Origin: JAITWN01 sp964437335
GTDB lineage: Bacteria; Pseudomonadota; Gammaproteobacteria; SZUA-140
Length of the DNA: 64,000 nucleotides
Direction: 5' to 3'
NCBI GenBank assembly: GCA_964437335.1
Contig: CAYTGL010000015.1
Location: forward strand, 1 to 64,000
Each line of letters opens with the position of its first letter. Positions within the stretch are counted from its first letter, which is position 1. Under the pieces are notes generated by a model. The model ran no database searches. It saw nothing but the letters and a program-made list of their open reading frames with translations, and was not told the origin of the DNA. Below, in pieces: positions 33,401 to 42,111 of this stretch. The position numbers were made by a program, and so were the translations under genes.

Positions 33401-33620
33401 TTATATTGCCTACGATGCCGGCGCATCAGCACTTCCTGGTTGGATGAGTTCTTATATAAATACCGGACTATCGGTTAGCACCACTGATTCGTTATCTCCC
33501 TCGCTGAACCTCTATAGAAGGAACTATAATCCAGGGACGGTTACACTAGGCGGTAATATGTTCGCCGGTGCTAATGGTTCAAATTCCAATTATCTGGCCA
33601 TTATTATTCCGAACGACTGA
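30441..33620 (+). CDS. Large lipoprotein: cadherin-like repeats, lectin-like domain and SGNH hydrolase
   Basis: A 1059-aa predicted lipoprotein (lipobox LAGC, Cys25). Residues 40-125, 130-220, 225-320 and 325-418 are tandem cadherin-like/Ig repeats (NDAPVAADDNFTVLEDST, NDPPVAKDDAFTVAMNST). Residues 422-600 form a concanavalin-like domain (NNNYYRLSLNSRYGFTRLEK). Residues 605-690 are Ig-like. Residues 697-905 are an SGNH/GDSL hydrolase with all blocks visible: GDSI (nucleophile Ser703), the glycine of NEAIGG, GTND (781-784) and DIWHPN (886-891, Asp and His). A beta-rich tail follows. SGNH enzymes in this setting deacylate or acylate glycans or act as lipid esterases. It shares its last 640 residues with the protein at 43317. 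It probably acts on acylated EPS at the cell surface (inference). Confidence 0.85.
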   Translation: MRSVQPVLLARYLLLIISLFALAGCGGGSGGSSGVTAPQASSSTFTTVANTPGTGFFNATVGAGRTPTYVIIQNGARGTAVVSDQAAGEYTYTPNLNATGNDVFTFKVNDGIEDSNVAVVTVLIVKSIPIAADDIASTSEDTPVIIDVLANDNGNGHVLNPASVTLAAAPAHGIAVINADGSITYTPSPNLNGSDSFSYTVKDSAGSTSNAAMVSLSILPVNDAPVAADDNFTVLEDSTTSLMVLANNGHGADSDIDGDLLTITSVSTPSQGGSVTINEAADGLLYSPAVNFFGVETFTYTISDGQGGADVATVTVTVVPVNDPPVAKDDAFTVAMNSTGNTLSVLADNGSGADSDIDNDALAIIAVGTPVNGGVVSINVAGDALIYSPPGGFVGLNSFSYTVSDGHGGFGTAVVSVHSEFTDDFSGGNGNWTIVNDSGIASSWAIINNALHQQNGVESVTAFDQSYHKGTYAYFTAGTTLTNYRFSVDATYLSTGQADDIGVMFRYINNNNYYRLSLNSRYGFTRLEKKVAGAFTTLAVNARGYNAGQLLHLVVEVNGNRILVWQNDVPLFAVQDSSLTTGSVALYTQDRASFDNVRIEAPSTIPAVVLGSPPADTIVTTDILAVTAIAGNVPSGGRVDFLLDGSATIVSATPPYNAVFSGVSQGDHVVEAVLRNASDVELARDTNTLIGAQGVYLISLGDSIANGEGDNYAADNQSGRILNKQGYTTNLTDLLDASQAGPAIVYNEAIGGDESADTAVIRVGSIVARHPGYNGAIVLIGTNDALAGIPSGGGCSGVACNGTFKGNMQSLINTLSAAGAAVHIATPPPIFGTSTPYVNPGAQATNTRVQQYGSVITSELTNHQIGPNFYSYFLGAGSNRFSLFADIWHPNALGHRVMAYLWHNALNPGSTVALPFVLGNLTPSTTAPYLKQNLLEAGDVYYVDQGHTLISIPPSLVDGIWIMTANNDVNNSSASYITFDIDRSSSVYIAYDAGASALPGWMSSYINTGLSVSTTDSLSPSLNLYRRNYNPGTVTLGGNMFAGANGSNSNYLAIIIPND

Positions 33621-33671
33621 TGCTGACACATTCCGCAACAACGCATGCCTGGATGCGGGGTCAGTTAACGC

Positions 33672-34649
33672 ATGTCAGTTGGCCATTGCAGACAGAAAAT
33701 GCAAAAGATACGGTTGTCTGATTTTTCTGGCGCGAAGGTGCTGGTGACCGGGGCGAGCGGCTTTATCGGATCGTTGTTGTGCGATCGTCTGTGTCATCTG
33801 GGGGCGGATGTTAATGCAATATCAAGACATCCGCGTCACGCTGGGGACGCACAGAAAATCAACTGGTGGCAGGGCGATCTATCAAGCCAGGAGACAGTGG
33901 ATGGATTGTTCACCAAACTCAGGCCTGACATTGTTTTTCATCTTGCAAGCGAAGTGGTGGGTAGCCGCGAGGCAAGAGTTGTGTTACCCACGTTTAATGC
34001 AAATCTTCTAAGTTCCGTGAATATTCTGGTTGCGGCGTCGGCGCATCAGTGCAAACGGATAGTCACGGCGGGGTCGTTGGAAGAACCTGATGAAATGGAT
34101 TCCGCCGTTGCCGTCCCAGGTTCGCCCTATGCCGCGGCCAAATGGGCAGCCAGCGGTTATGCCAGGATGTTCCACGCCCTGTATCAGACACCTGTCGCGA
34201 TCGCCCGCCTGTTCATGGTCTATGGGCCGGGGCAGCGTGATCTGCGCAAATTGGTCCCCTATGTCACGCTGGCGCTCTTGCGCGGCGAAATACCCAAATT
34301 GTCCAGTGGCCAGCGACCGGTTGACTGGATTTATGTAAGTGATGTCGTTGACGGCTTGCTGGCGATCGGGCTATGTCCAGGTGTCGAGGGGGGAACGTTC
34401 AATCTTGGTTCGGGCGATCTGGTCACGACGCGGCAGGTGGTCGAGATGTTATGCGAGATCGTTGGCGCGGGGGTCGTGCCCGAATTCGGGGCGATTCCAG
34501 ACCGCCCCATGGAGCGGATCAAGCAGGCGGATGTCGGGAAATCACGACATGTCCTGGGTTGGGAGCCCGCCGTGTCACTGCGGCAGGGGTTGGAACAGAC
34601 GGTGGCCTGGTATCGTATGCATCTGGAAACAGGCAGTCTGGGCAGTTGA
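33672..34649 (+). CDS. NAD-dependent sugar epimerase/dehydratase (extended SDR)
   Basis: A 325-aa extended short-chain dehydrogenase acting on nucleotide sugars. It has KVLVTGASGFIGSLLC (NAD-binding GxxGxxG), a Thr in the Ser/Thr position (TAGSLEEP), the catalytic SPYAAAKWAASG (Y-x3-K), VYGPGQRDLRKLVPY and DWIYVSDVVDGL. The group covers UDP-glucose 4-epimerase, GDP-mannose dehydratase-like and tyvelose epimerase-like enzymes and cannot be narrowed. It follows the SGNH lipoprotein gene by 51 bp; the ATG at 33699 is an alternative start. It is convergent with the GT2 gene 6 bp away. Confidence 0.85.
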   Translation: MSVGHCRQKMQKIRLSDFSGAKVLVTGASGFIGSLLCDRLCHLGADVNAISRHPRHAGDAQKINWWQGDLSSQETVDGLFTKLRPDIVFHLASEVVGSREARVVLPTFNANLLSSVNILVAASAHQCKRIVTAGSLEEPDEMDSAVAVPGSPYAAAKWAASGYARMFHALYQTPVAIARLFMVYGPGQRDLRKLVPYVTLALLRGEIPKLSSGQRPVDWIYVSDVVDGLLAIGLCPGVEGGTFNLGSGDLVTTRQVVEMLCEIVGAGVVPEFGAIPDRPMERIKQADVGKSRHVLGWEPAVSLRQGLEQTVAWYRMHLETGSLGS

Positions 34650-34655
34650 TACCGA

Positions 34656-35633
34656 TCATGTTGGGCGGCTGAGTCCCGATTTGAGTCGCCGCGCTGCGCC
34701 GCGCGGATTGAAGAGCAGTTCAGCAATGATCGCACGGAAAAGTTTTGGATACCTTAACGGTAATCCCAGCTTCTTGAGTTCCGATTTCTGGTGTTGCCAG
34801 AAATCCGCATGCTTCAGGTCGAATACGCACAACGCGAGTGAATTGTAGTACTCGTTAATCAGTTCTGTTAACCTCGCCCTGAATTCGTTTTTCTGGAGGT
34901 AAACCGGTCCATACTCGCAGAGAAGATGCAGGTGGCTCAGGCGCTGCGAGTTGACTCGCTTGGCGTCCTGGGCAGTCATCGAGTTTTCATGGGCCCGGAT
35001 ATAAGTCAGCACCTGATGTACGAATGCGAAATCGTGATACTGCAGTAAATCGTACAAGGCCTCCACGTCCGCATGCAGGTAGTTTGAACGATAGAACGGT
35101 TGCCGGTCATGAATAAGATCGGACCGGATTAACAGACAGGATGGCGACCAGAAGAGATAGATCAAGCCGCGCAGCGTCATGCGGGCCAGTTCGGTGCCGG
35201 AGATCACCGGGGAAGGGTAAGGCAGGCCTTCACATCTTACCCGTTTACCTGCCAGGCAATATGAACCGACAACTCCCGCGGCAGGAACTGCTTCGCCCGC
35301 TTTCACCATGAGCTCAATGCACTCTGGAAACATCCAGTCGTCGGCCTGCACGAGCTTGCAGTACTTGCTTTGCATGGAGATCAGTTTGAACGCGATATTG
35401 TGATTCTGGATTACATCGACGGTATGGTCATTGTTATGAATCCGTATTCGCGAATCGTGCCCGGCGTAGCGTTTGATGATCTCTGGCGTACCATCGGTGC
35501 TGGCGTTATTGACGATGATATATTCCCAATTCTGATAGGTCTGGTTCAGCACGCTTTCGATGCATTCTTTCAGATAGCGCTCGCCGTTATAAACGGGGGT
35601 GATGACGCTCACGAGGGGGGCGTTACCGCTCAT
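34656..35633 (-). CDS. Glycosyltransferase family 2 (GT-A fold)
   Basis: An inverting GT-A transferase of 325 aa from the ATG at 35633 (MSGNAPLVSVITPVYNGERY); the frame is open 39 nt further. It has VLNQTYQNWEYIIVNNAST, the DxD-type motif QADDWM that holds the metal and nucleotide, and a catalytic-loop region LHADVEAL. A C-terminal helical tail is rich in Arg (RGAARRLKSGLSRP). It is a lone minus-strand gene between two plus-strand groups. The 282 bp upstream (35634-35915), shared with the divergent gene at 35916, shows no clear promoter. Confidence 0.9.
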   Translation of the reverse strand: MSGNAPLVSVITPVYNGERYLKECIESVLNQTYQNWEYIIVNNASTDGTPEIIKRYAGHDSRIRIHNNDHTVDVIQNHNIAFKLISMQSKYCKLVQADDWMFPECIELMVKAGEAVPAAGVVGSYCLAGKRVRCEGLPYPSPVISGTELARMTLRGLIYLFWSPSCLLIRSDLIHDRQPFYRSNYLHADVEALYDLLQYHDFAFVHQVLTYIRAHENSMTAQDAKRVNSQRLSHLHLLCEYGPVYLQKNEFRARLTELINEYYNSLALCVFDLKHADFWQHQKSELKKLGLPLRYPKLFRAIIAELLFNPRGAARRLKSGLSRPT

Positions 35634-35915
35634 GGATGGAGTATCCCCCCGGTTTTCTCTGAATGTGGACAAAGGTTTTTCTATCTATGCGTGGTGAATC
35701 GTGCCAAGGAGGAGGCGCCTGAATCCCGAGGCTCCCCTTCAATTCAGCCGGGACTGTACATCGTATTTATTATCTCGGCAATCGAATATGTTACTGAAGC
35801 AGAAACGATTAACGAGATGGCGGGGAAGCTGTAGAATGGTGCCTTTGATTGTGAAGGCCAGGGGCGTTATTGGTGCACGATGGCGGATGACCATGGAGAT
35901 TGAGTTGCTTCGCCG

Positions 35916-37178
35916 ATGAAAATCGCTGTGATAACCAATTTGTTTCCACCCCATTACGTCGGGGGATTCGAGATTCGTTGCGAGCAGGTTTCACGCGCGC
36001 TGGCCGCCAAGGGTCATGAGGTCGTGGTGCTGACCAGCATTAGCGGCGTCGACAGGCCTGTCGTGGAACGGGGTGAAATTGATGTCCATCGCATATTTGA
36101 TTTGTATCGGCAATTTACCAATCCCGTGACCAGGGAGACCTATCCCTGGCTGCTGGTGCGCAGTGACCGCTTTAAGACCACCAGGAAAAACTATCGTATT
36201 GCACGGGAGGCATTGCTGCGGGAGAAGCCCGACCTCGTCTTTGCCTGGAGCCAGTCTCATTTGAGTCTGGGGCCAATACGCGCTGCGCAGGACTTGCGGT
36301 TCCCGCTGGCATGGACATTCGGAGATCCTAATATCAAACAGTACAAGCCCGCGTCATTCAGTCGGAGAAGAGAAAAATTTCTTGACTATATTCTGGACCG
36401 CAGTCTGTGGCGGAAAGCCACATGGGTTGATCTGGATTTCTCTTATACCCATTGTGTCAGCGCCGATATCAAACGCCGGCTTATCGAACAGGGACTCCCC
36501 CTCGAAAATTCCCAGGTAATCTATCGCGGCATCCCGATCCAGCAATACCCCATGCGGGACAACTCCGGTAGCCTCCATACGCCGGTACGGGTGCTGTTTG
36601 TAGGGCAGGTGCACAGATACAAAGGTGTCCACACCCTGGTTGACGCAGCGCATCGATTGGCAGGAAAACACGGTAACGGGTATCTCGCCGTGAGTATTAT
36701 TGGTGAAGGCGAGGGCGAATACAAAATGAAGCTGGTCGATCAGGCAAATTCCGGGCCAGCCACGATAAATTTTCTAGGCAAGGTGCCGCACAAGGAGCTG
36801 TCTCGGGTTTATCGCGACCATGATATTTTTGTGTTTCCAAGCGCCGGTGGGGGTTATGAGGGATTCGGTGCAACGGCGCTGGAGGCGATGGCTTCGGGAC
36901 TGCCCATCGTCGGCACAACCCAGGGCGGTATGGCTGAGCTATTCGAACATGAAACTAACGCTCTCGTGTTTGAAGCGGAGCAACCCAACGATCTGGCGGA
37001 TAAGCTTGAACGACTGATCAGTGATGATGACCTGAGGCGGCGGCTGGTGCTGACCGCAAGGCGACAACTTGAGAAGGATTTCGCTATCCGGGGTTATGTT
37101 GAGAAGATGGAGCAATTTGTGATTCGCGCTGTAGAGCGGTCTGGCGATAGACCGTTCCGGCAGTGGAAAAAAGCTTAA
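35916..37178 (+). CDS. Glycosyltransferase family 4
   Basis: A 420-aa GT-B enzyme: MKIAVITNLFPPHYVGGFEI has the canonical PP..GG acceptor-side loop, and the donor half has VRVLFVGQVHRYKGVHTLVD, VSIIGEGEGEY, INFLGKVPHKELSRVY and the acidic motif FGATALEAMASGLPIVGTT. Length and motifs fit EPS mannosyl- or glucosyl-type transferases. It is the first gene of a plus-strand group that includes the ABC exporter. Confidence 0.9.
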   Translation: MKIAVITNLFPPHYVGGFEIRCEQVSRALAAKGHEVVVLTSISGVDRPVVERGEIDVHRIFDLYRQFTNPVTRETYPWLLVRSDRFKTTRKNYRIAREALLREKPDLVFAWSQSHLSLGPIRAAQDLRFPLAWTFGDPNIKQYKPASFSRRREKFLDYILDRSLWRKATWVDLDFSYTHCVSADIKRRLIEQGLPLENSQVIYRGIPIQQYPMRDNSGSLHTPVRVLFVGQVHRYKGVHTLVDAAHRLAGKHGNGYLAVSIIGEGEGEYKMKLVDQANSGPATINFLGKVPHKELSRVYRDHDIFVFPSAGGGYEGFGATALEAMASGLPIVGTTQGGMAELFEHETNALVFEAEQPNDLADKLERLISDDDLRRRLVLTARRQLEKDFAIRGYVEKMEQFVIRAVERSGDRPFRQWKKA

Positions 37179-37248
37179 CTCAATGGACGGAATATTGGTG
37201 GACAGGTGAAGAGCCGGGGACAATATACCGATATACTAGCGGACGCTT

Positions 37249-37276
37249 TTGTAATCCACCGGCGCTACTATATAAG
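37249..37276 (+). promoter_or_regulatory. Possible sigma70 promoter for the wzm-wzt group
   Basis: TTGTAA (37249-37254), 16-bp spacer, TATAAG (37271-37276), 85 bp before the permease start in a 182-bp gap. Between it and the start an ATTCAG...CTGAAT inverted repeat could be an operator or leader hairpin. Weak evidence from base matches only. Confidence 0.3.
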
Positions 37277-37360
37277 GTATTGATTATTAATTGATTAGTG
37301 CATCGATATTCAGTCGGTGCATCGCTGAATCCAACTATTTGTCAGTAGAGGGTACGGAAG

Positions 37361-38197
37361 ATGGATATCCACAAGGGCGATATTTCAGTTACCACTATCA
37401 AGCCACAAAGTGGATGGCAACTTATAGATTTCAAGGAGCTGTTTGCTTACCGCGACCTGTTTTATTTTCTGGTTTTGCGCAACCTCAAGGTCATGTATGC
37501 CCAGACTATTCTGGGAGTTGGCTGGGGGATTCTTCATCCATTAATAAACATCATTATCTTTACCGTCATCTTCGGCAAAGTGGCCAAGGTGCCATCCGAG
37601 GGGGTGCCTTACACACTGTTCTCCTCAGTTGCAATTATTCCGTGGACGTACATGTCATCTGCATTGACATCGTCGAGCCAGAGCCTGGTATCTAACCAGG
37701 GGATGCTTGGAAAAATATATTTCCCGCGCCTGATCTTCCCCTTGACTGCTGTGATTTCGTCCTTGGGGAATTTCATTATCTCGATTTTCCTCCTAGTCGC
37801 TATCCTGATTTATTACCAGGTAGCGCCCACGTGGAATATTCTATTACTGCCGGTGTTTCTCCTGATGATGATCAGTATCCCCGCCGGAGCAGGCATGTGG
37901 CTATCAGCGCTCGCCATTCGTTATCGCGATGTGAGATTCGCCCTGAACTATTTCATTCAATTGTTGATGTTCAGCGCGCCGATCGTTTATTCGGCATCCA
38001 CCATCCCGGAGCAATATAGAATCATATATTCAATCAACCCGATCGTGGGGGTGGTGGAGGGATTCCGCGCCATGTTCCTCGGTACGGAAATGAGCTGGCA
38101 ATTCATCATTCCCGGCATGATAACCACGGCCTTTTTGCTTGTCGGCGGCGCATTGTATTTCCGCCGCATGGAAAGGGTGTTCGTGGACGTAATATAG
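37361..38197 (+). CDS. wzm: ABC-2 polysaccharide export permease
   Basis: A 278-aa integral membrane protein of the Wzm/KpsM/TagG type that, with its ATPase partner, moves lipid-linked glycan across the inner membrane. Six hydrophobic segments can be seen, e.g. WGILHPLINIIIFTVIFGKV, PLTAVISSLGNFIISIFLLV, LLLPVFLLMMISIPAGAG, FMITTAFLLVGGAL-type near the end. The family segment FAYRDLFYFLVLRNLKVMYAQ precedes the first helix, the coupling region to the ATPase. The ATG has AGAGGG 8 nt upstream. The ATPase gene follows at 59 bp. Confidence 0.9.
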   Translation: MDIHKGDISVTTIKPQSGWQLIDFKELFAYRDLFYFLVLRNLKVMYAQTILGVGWGILHPLINIIIFTVIFGKVAKVPSEGVPYTLFSSVAIIPWTYMSSALTSSSQSLVSNQGMLGKIYFPRLIFPLTAVISSLGNFIISIFLLVAILIYYQVAPTWNILLLPVFLLMMISIPAGAGMWLSALAIRYRDVRFALNYFIQLLMFSAPIVYSASTIPEQYRIIYSINPIVGVVEGFRAMFLGTEMSWQFIIPGMITTAFLLVGGALYFRRMERVFVDVI

Positions 38198-38256
38198 AAA
38201 CTGACCTTCGGACAGGAAAGGAAGCGCCGAACAGATCGCCAATAGAAGGATGGTAA

Positions 38257-39630
38257 TTGAGCATGAGTGAAGATCAGGCCGTTATCAGGGTCGATGATGT
38301 CAGCAAAATCTACCGCATCGGCGTGCAGGAGCAGGCGACGGATAATCTTGCGTCGGCACTATACGGTTTTATTCGCAGGCCGTTATCAAACTATCGAAAA
38401 TACAGATCGCTCTACAATTTCGATGATGTCCTGTCGGGCAACGGTAGCGCGCTCGGGCAGGAATCGGAAGATATCCTGTGGGCCCTTAAAAACATCACGT
38501 TTGAAGTCAAGCGAGGCGAATTGCTAGGCATTATCGGCAGGAATGGCGCCGGTAAATCCACCTTGCTCAAGATCCTCTCGCGGATCACCTTGCCGACGAA
38601 AGGCTGCGTGACATACCAGGGTCGGGTGTCAAGCCTGCTGGAAGTGGGGACCGGGTTCCACCCCGAGCTCAGCGGCAGAGACAATGTCTATCTCAATGGC
38701 ACCATACTCGGTATGCGGAAAAAAGAGGTTGACGCCAAATTCGATGAAATCGTCGAATTTTCCGGCGTCGAGCGTTTCCTGGATACCCCGGTGAAACGTT
38801 ATTCAAGCGGTATGCGAGTGCGCCTCGCCTTCGCCGTCTCGGCACATCTTGAGCCGGAGATTCTCATCATCGATGAGGTGCTGGCGGTGGGTGACGCGGT
38901 ATTCCAGAAGAAATGCATGGGCAAGATGCAGGAGGTGGGGAACCAGGGCCGGACTGTGATTTTCGTTTCCCATAACATGCCCTCTGTAACGCGCATGTGC
39001 AGCAGGGTAATCATGCTGGACAAGGGAAAAATACAATATGACGGAACACCTCATGAGGTCGTGCGTGCCTATCTCAAGGGAGAATCGGACAATATCTCCT
39101 GCCGTGAGTGGGATGATGAGCAGCGCGCGCCACAGGGCGATGTCGTACGCTTGCGGGCAGTACGTTTGCGTAACGCACAAGGCGAGATTTCGGAGGCATT
39201 CGATATCAGGTATCCCATCGGGGTCGAAATAGAGTACGACGTTATCCAGCCTGGCCATAAGCTGGTAATGAGTTTTTCGCTGATAGACCAGGAGGGAGAA
39301 ACGGCGTGCGAGGTCATAGACCAGGACAGGACATGGAGAGGGAAGCGCAGGCCAGTCGGGAGATACGTCAGTACAGGGTGGATACCGGGGAATTTTCTCG
39401 GGGAAGGGATGTTTATGGTGAATACATATATCCATACCATCGATCCCAAAGACGTCAACCAGATTCGAGAGCGCGATGTAGTGGGATTCCAGGTGATCGA
39501 CAGCATGGATGGGGACTCGGCCCGCGGTGATTTTAAAGGAACACTCACGTGTCCCATCCGGCCGGTGTTTAACTGGCATACCCGGGCGGATATCAAGGAG
39601 TATGGCAGGATTCTGGATGCCTCGTCCTGA
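38257..39630 (+). CDS. wzt: ABC polysaccharide export ATPase with C-terminal carbohydrate-binding domain
   Basis: A 457-aa nucleotide-binding subunit. It has Walker A GRNGAGKST (94-102), signature YSSGM (182-186), Walker B ILIIDE (202-207) and the switch His of FVSHN. The 60 extra residues before the ATP core and the ~190-residue beta-rich tail (VRLRAVRLRNAQGEISEAF onward, ending VFNWHTRADI) match Wzt proteins whose tail reads the non-reducing-end cap of the finished O-chain. The TTG at 38257 has AAGGA 6 nt upstream; the ATG at 38263 is 12 nt away, so TTG is preferred but not sure. The tail suggests that chain-end modification decides export. Confidence 0.9.
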   Translation: MSMSEDQAVIRVDDVSKIYRIGVQEQATDNLASALYGFIRRPLSNYRKYRSLYNFDDVLSGNGSALGQESEDILWALKNITFEVKRGELLGIIGRNGAGKSTLLKILSRITLPTKGCVTYQGRVSSLLEVGTGFHPELSGRDNVYLNGTILGMRKKEVDAKFDEIVEFSGVERFLDTPVKRYSSGMRVRLAFAVSAHLEPEILIIDEVLAVGDAVFQKKCMGKMQEVGNQGRTVIFVSHNMPSVTRMCSRVIMLDKGKIQYDGTPHEVVRAYLKGESDNISCREWDDEQRAPQGDVVRLRAVRLRNAQGEISEAFDIRYPIGVEIEYDVIQPGHKLVMSFSLIDQEGETACEVIDQDRTWRGKRRPVGRYVSTGWIPGNFLGEGMFMVNTYIHTIDPKDVNQIRERDVVGFQVIDSMDGDSARGDFKGTLTCPIRPVFNWHTRADIKEYGRILDASS

Positions 39631-39657
39631 TTATGAAAACGGCGGAGTCGCGCCACG

Positions 39658-40872
39658 ATGTTGCCCCGAGATTCAGGATTAATTAGTTTGTCCAATACTG
39701 TTCTTATCCTCAGCCCGGACCCGGCATACCCGGTTGATTGGGGTTCAAAGCGCGATATCTGGGGCCGCATCGAATTTTTTCACAATGAAGGGTGGCGGGT
39801 GGTTTTCGTGGAGTGTGGCTGGTCCAAAGAGTCCGCATTGACCATACCGAAGACCGATATCCCCATCGAGATCACTTACCATTTCGTCAGTCGCAGGACC
39901 GATGAATGGTCGCGCGCCGAGCGCCGGGATACGGTGACAGAGCTGCAGGCGATCATTGATCAGTGCCGGCCCCGTATCGTTCTGGGCGAGTATGCCCATT
40001 TTTCATCGCTGGTCTCCGCACTCGATCTGCATGGCGCCAAGGTATGGTTCCGCTCGCACAATTTTGAAGTGCCGCACATGATCGAGCGGAACCTGGCCGG
40101 CCGGCCGTGGCAGGAGTGGCGCGGCAGGCAGGCGCCGCGGAAGGCGTATCACTGGGTCAGAAAACTTTGGATGGACACATCGAATCGATTCAGGAAAGAG
40201 CGGACAATGCACCGCATCTCGGATCGTATCTTATTCATCTCCTACAGCGACCAGCGCTATATGGCCAGGCTCTACGGCGGATCCGTCCGCAAGAGTTGGG
40301 TGTTGCCATTCGTCGAATCAGAGCCTATCCCTGTGAAGACCGACAAGTCGATACTGGATGTCGTCTTTGTCGGAATACATGTCATAGGTAACGAGCAGAC
40401 CACGGTCGGCGCCAGGAAACTCATGAATGAAATCATTCCGGCGGTAGAGGCGGCGATGCCGGGCGCCTTCCGCTTCAATATCGTGGGAAGGGGCGCCCGT
40501 GAGATGTACGGTACTCCGGACTCAAAAGCAATCGTGATTCACGACTATATCGAGAACCTGTCAGGTTTCATGCAGGATATGGATATTGCCTGTCTGCCCA
40601 TCAATATCGGGTGGGGATGTAAAATCAAGATGATCGAGGCATTGGCCGCCGGTCTGCCTGTGGTGGGTAGTCCGCAAACCTTTCGCGGCGTCATACCAAC
40701 TGAAGGGGCTTATTTTGTGTGCAATTCAACCCGGGATTACGTGAAAGCACTTCGGTCACTGAGAGATCCCGAGATTCGCAAGAAGACCAGTCAGATAGCA
40801 AACGCAGCCTATAAATCCTGGGTGGCTGATGCAAACCAGATCTTGCATTCCGCATTGAAAGAACTGGCCTAG
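39658..40872 (+). CDS. Glycosyltransferase, GT-B type
   Basis: A 404-aa protein with GT-B organisation. The N-terminus reads VLILSPDPAYPVDWGSKRDI, a variant acceptor loop; FRSHNFEVPHMIERN is typical of GT4 members that bind a nucleotide-sugar. The donor half has DVVFVGIHVIGNEQTT, FRFNIVGRG, HDYIENLSGFMQDMDIACLP and the acidic segment KIKMIEALAAGLPVVGSP. It starts 27 bp after wzt in the same direction. It probably belongs to the same export-linked glycan. Confidence 0.8.
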   Translation: MLPRDSGLISLSNTVLILSPDPAYPVDWGSKRDIWGRIEFFHNEGWRVVFVECGWSKESALTIPKTDIPIEITYHFVSRRTDEWSRAERRDTVTELQAIIDQCRPRIVLGEYAHFSSLVSALDLHGAKVWFRSHNFEVPHMIERNLAGRPWQEWRGRQAPRKAYHWVRKLWMDTSNRFRKERTMHRISDRILFISYSDQRYMARLYGGSVRKSWVLPFVESEPIPVKTDKSILDVVFVGIHVIGNEQTTVGARKLMNEIIPAVEAAMPGAFRFNIVGRGAREMYGTPDSKAIVIHDYIENLSGFMQDMDIACLPINIGWGCKIKMIEALAAGLPVVGSPQTFRGVIPTEGAYFVCNSTRDYVKALRSLRDPEIRKKTSQIANAAYKSWVADANQILHSALKELA

Positions 40873-40892
40873 CATCCTGCCGGAAGAAGAGA

Positions 40893-42053
40893 GTGCTGTC
40901 ATCGCTACGACCGCGGGATGAAATTGAAGTGTACTCCGTAAAGATATTTCCTCTCTCGCAAAGCCGCTATGTGTCTGCCATATACGCAGGGCTTTACAAT
41001 CTCGCCTCGCTTGGCGAGGCTCGTGTTTCTGTCACCGCCTTCCCGTCGGTGCGCGTGCGGGAGCAACATGACAAGTATGTTTTCCGGAACAACCAGCACA
41101 TTGCCTGGCTGGAGGTTGCTGACGATCGCACCGGTAGTCAGCGTAAATTGTGCTTCGATATGATGGACAACAAGTACATATCGTCTATCGATGGTCTTAC
41201 GCAGTGCGACGTATACTTCAAGCGAAGCTTCGACAGGGCGTTCATCGCGACACTGGAACCACGCCTGCGAGACAAGTTGCTTCCCTATGGGCTTTACTAC
41301 CCGGTCGCATCGCCCAACGAAGGAGACTCAATCAAGCGTTCGCTGATTTACACTTTCTACACTGATGAATTTCGTGCCGATCCAATCGGGTTCCTGAAAC
41401 GGCTGGTATCACCGTTCCGGTCAGCCCTCAGAGGGCGGGATCCAAAGGCCCACGGAAACTTTCCCTATGTGCATGAGCTGATTATCAGACCGCAGGAGCC
41501 CGCTGCTGCGAAGATCTATTTCCCTACAAGGGTGTGGGACCCGTCGAACGCGGTCTATCCCGACGTGATGCATGCACTCAATGAAGCGCGAGTTGCAGTA
41601 ATCAGGGCCTTAAAGCAGGAATTCGGAGACAGGTTTATTGGTGGTCTGCGGGAGTCGGATTTCGTAAGCAGGGCATATCCCGATTGCATTAATTCATATG
41701 GCAGCGCAAAATCAGCCTACCTGGATTTGTTGCGTCAGAATCTGGTTGCGGTGACGACCACAGGTCTCGTTTCCTCGATTGGCGCCAAATTTCCGGAATA
41801 TCTGGCGGCGTCACGTTGCATCGTAAGCGAACCGCTGCAATACGAGACGCCGTTCGATGTGGTCCGCGGAACACACTATCTTGCTTTTTCTTCCCCTGAC
41901 GACTGTGTGGCAGCCTGCGACCATCTCCTGCGCGACAGCCAGTTTGCCTCCGCGATGCGTCACTCCAATCACGAGTTGTTCATTCGCGAAGTGGAACCGA
42001 CCGCAATGATGCGAAATGTGCTTCGACGAGCCTTCGAGAACACCACGGATTGA
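40893..42053 (+). CDS. Unrecognised glycosyltransferase-like protein
   Basis: A 386-aa protein with a GTG start at 40893 (GGAAGAAGAG upstream). I do not recognise the family. The pattern LCFDMMDNKYISS, DVYFKRSF and the C-terminal part NSYGSAKSAYLDLLRQNLVA, KFPEYLAASRCIVSEPLQYE followed by a DDCVAACDHLLRD helix is like the C-terminal donor half of GT-B or capsule-transfer proteins (a 'surrender or be erased' acidic loop around EPLQ). It lies 20 bp after one glycosyltransferase gene and 58 bp before another, so a transferase role is likely. Confidence 0.55.
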   Translation: MLSSLRPRDEIEVYSVKIFPLSQSRYVSAIYAGLYNLASLGEARVSVTAFPSVRVREQHDKYVFRNNQHIAWLEVADDRTGSQRKLCFDMMDNKYISSIDGLTQCDVYFKRSFDRAFIATLEPRLRDKLLPYGLYYPVASPNEGDSIKRSLIYTFYTDEFRADPIGFLKRLVSPFRSALRGRDPKAHGNFPYVHELIIRPQEPAAAKIYFPTRVWDPSNAVYPDVMHALNEARVAVIRALKQEFGDRFIGGLRESDFVSRAYPDCINSYGSAKSAYLDLLRQNLVAVTTTGLVSSIGAKFPEYLAASRCIVSEPLQYETPFDVVRGTHYLAFSSPDDCVAACDHLLRDSQFASAMRHSNHELFIREVEPTAMMRNVLRRAFENTTD

Positions 42054-42111
42054 GCGAGAAGACCTCCGAAGTTACCCTTGCACGTTACCGGAGCGGATTT
42101 CCGATTCAAGT

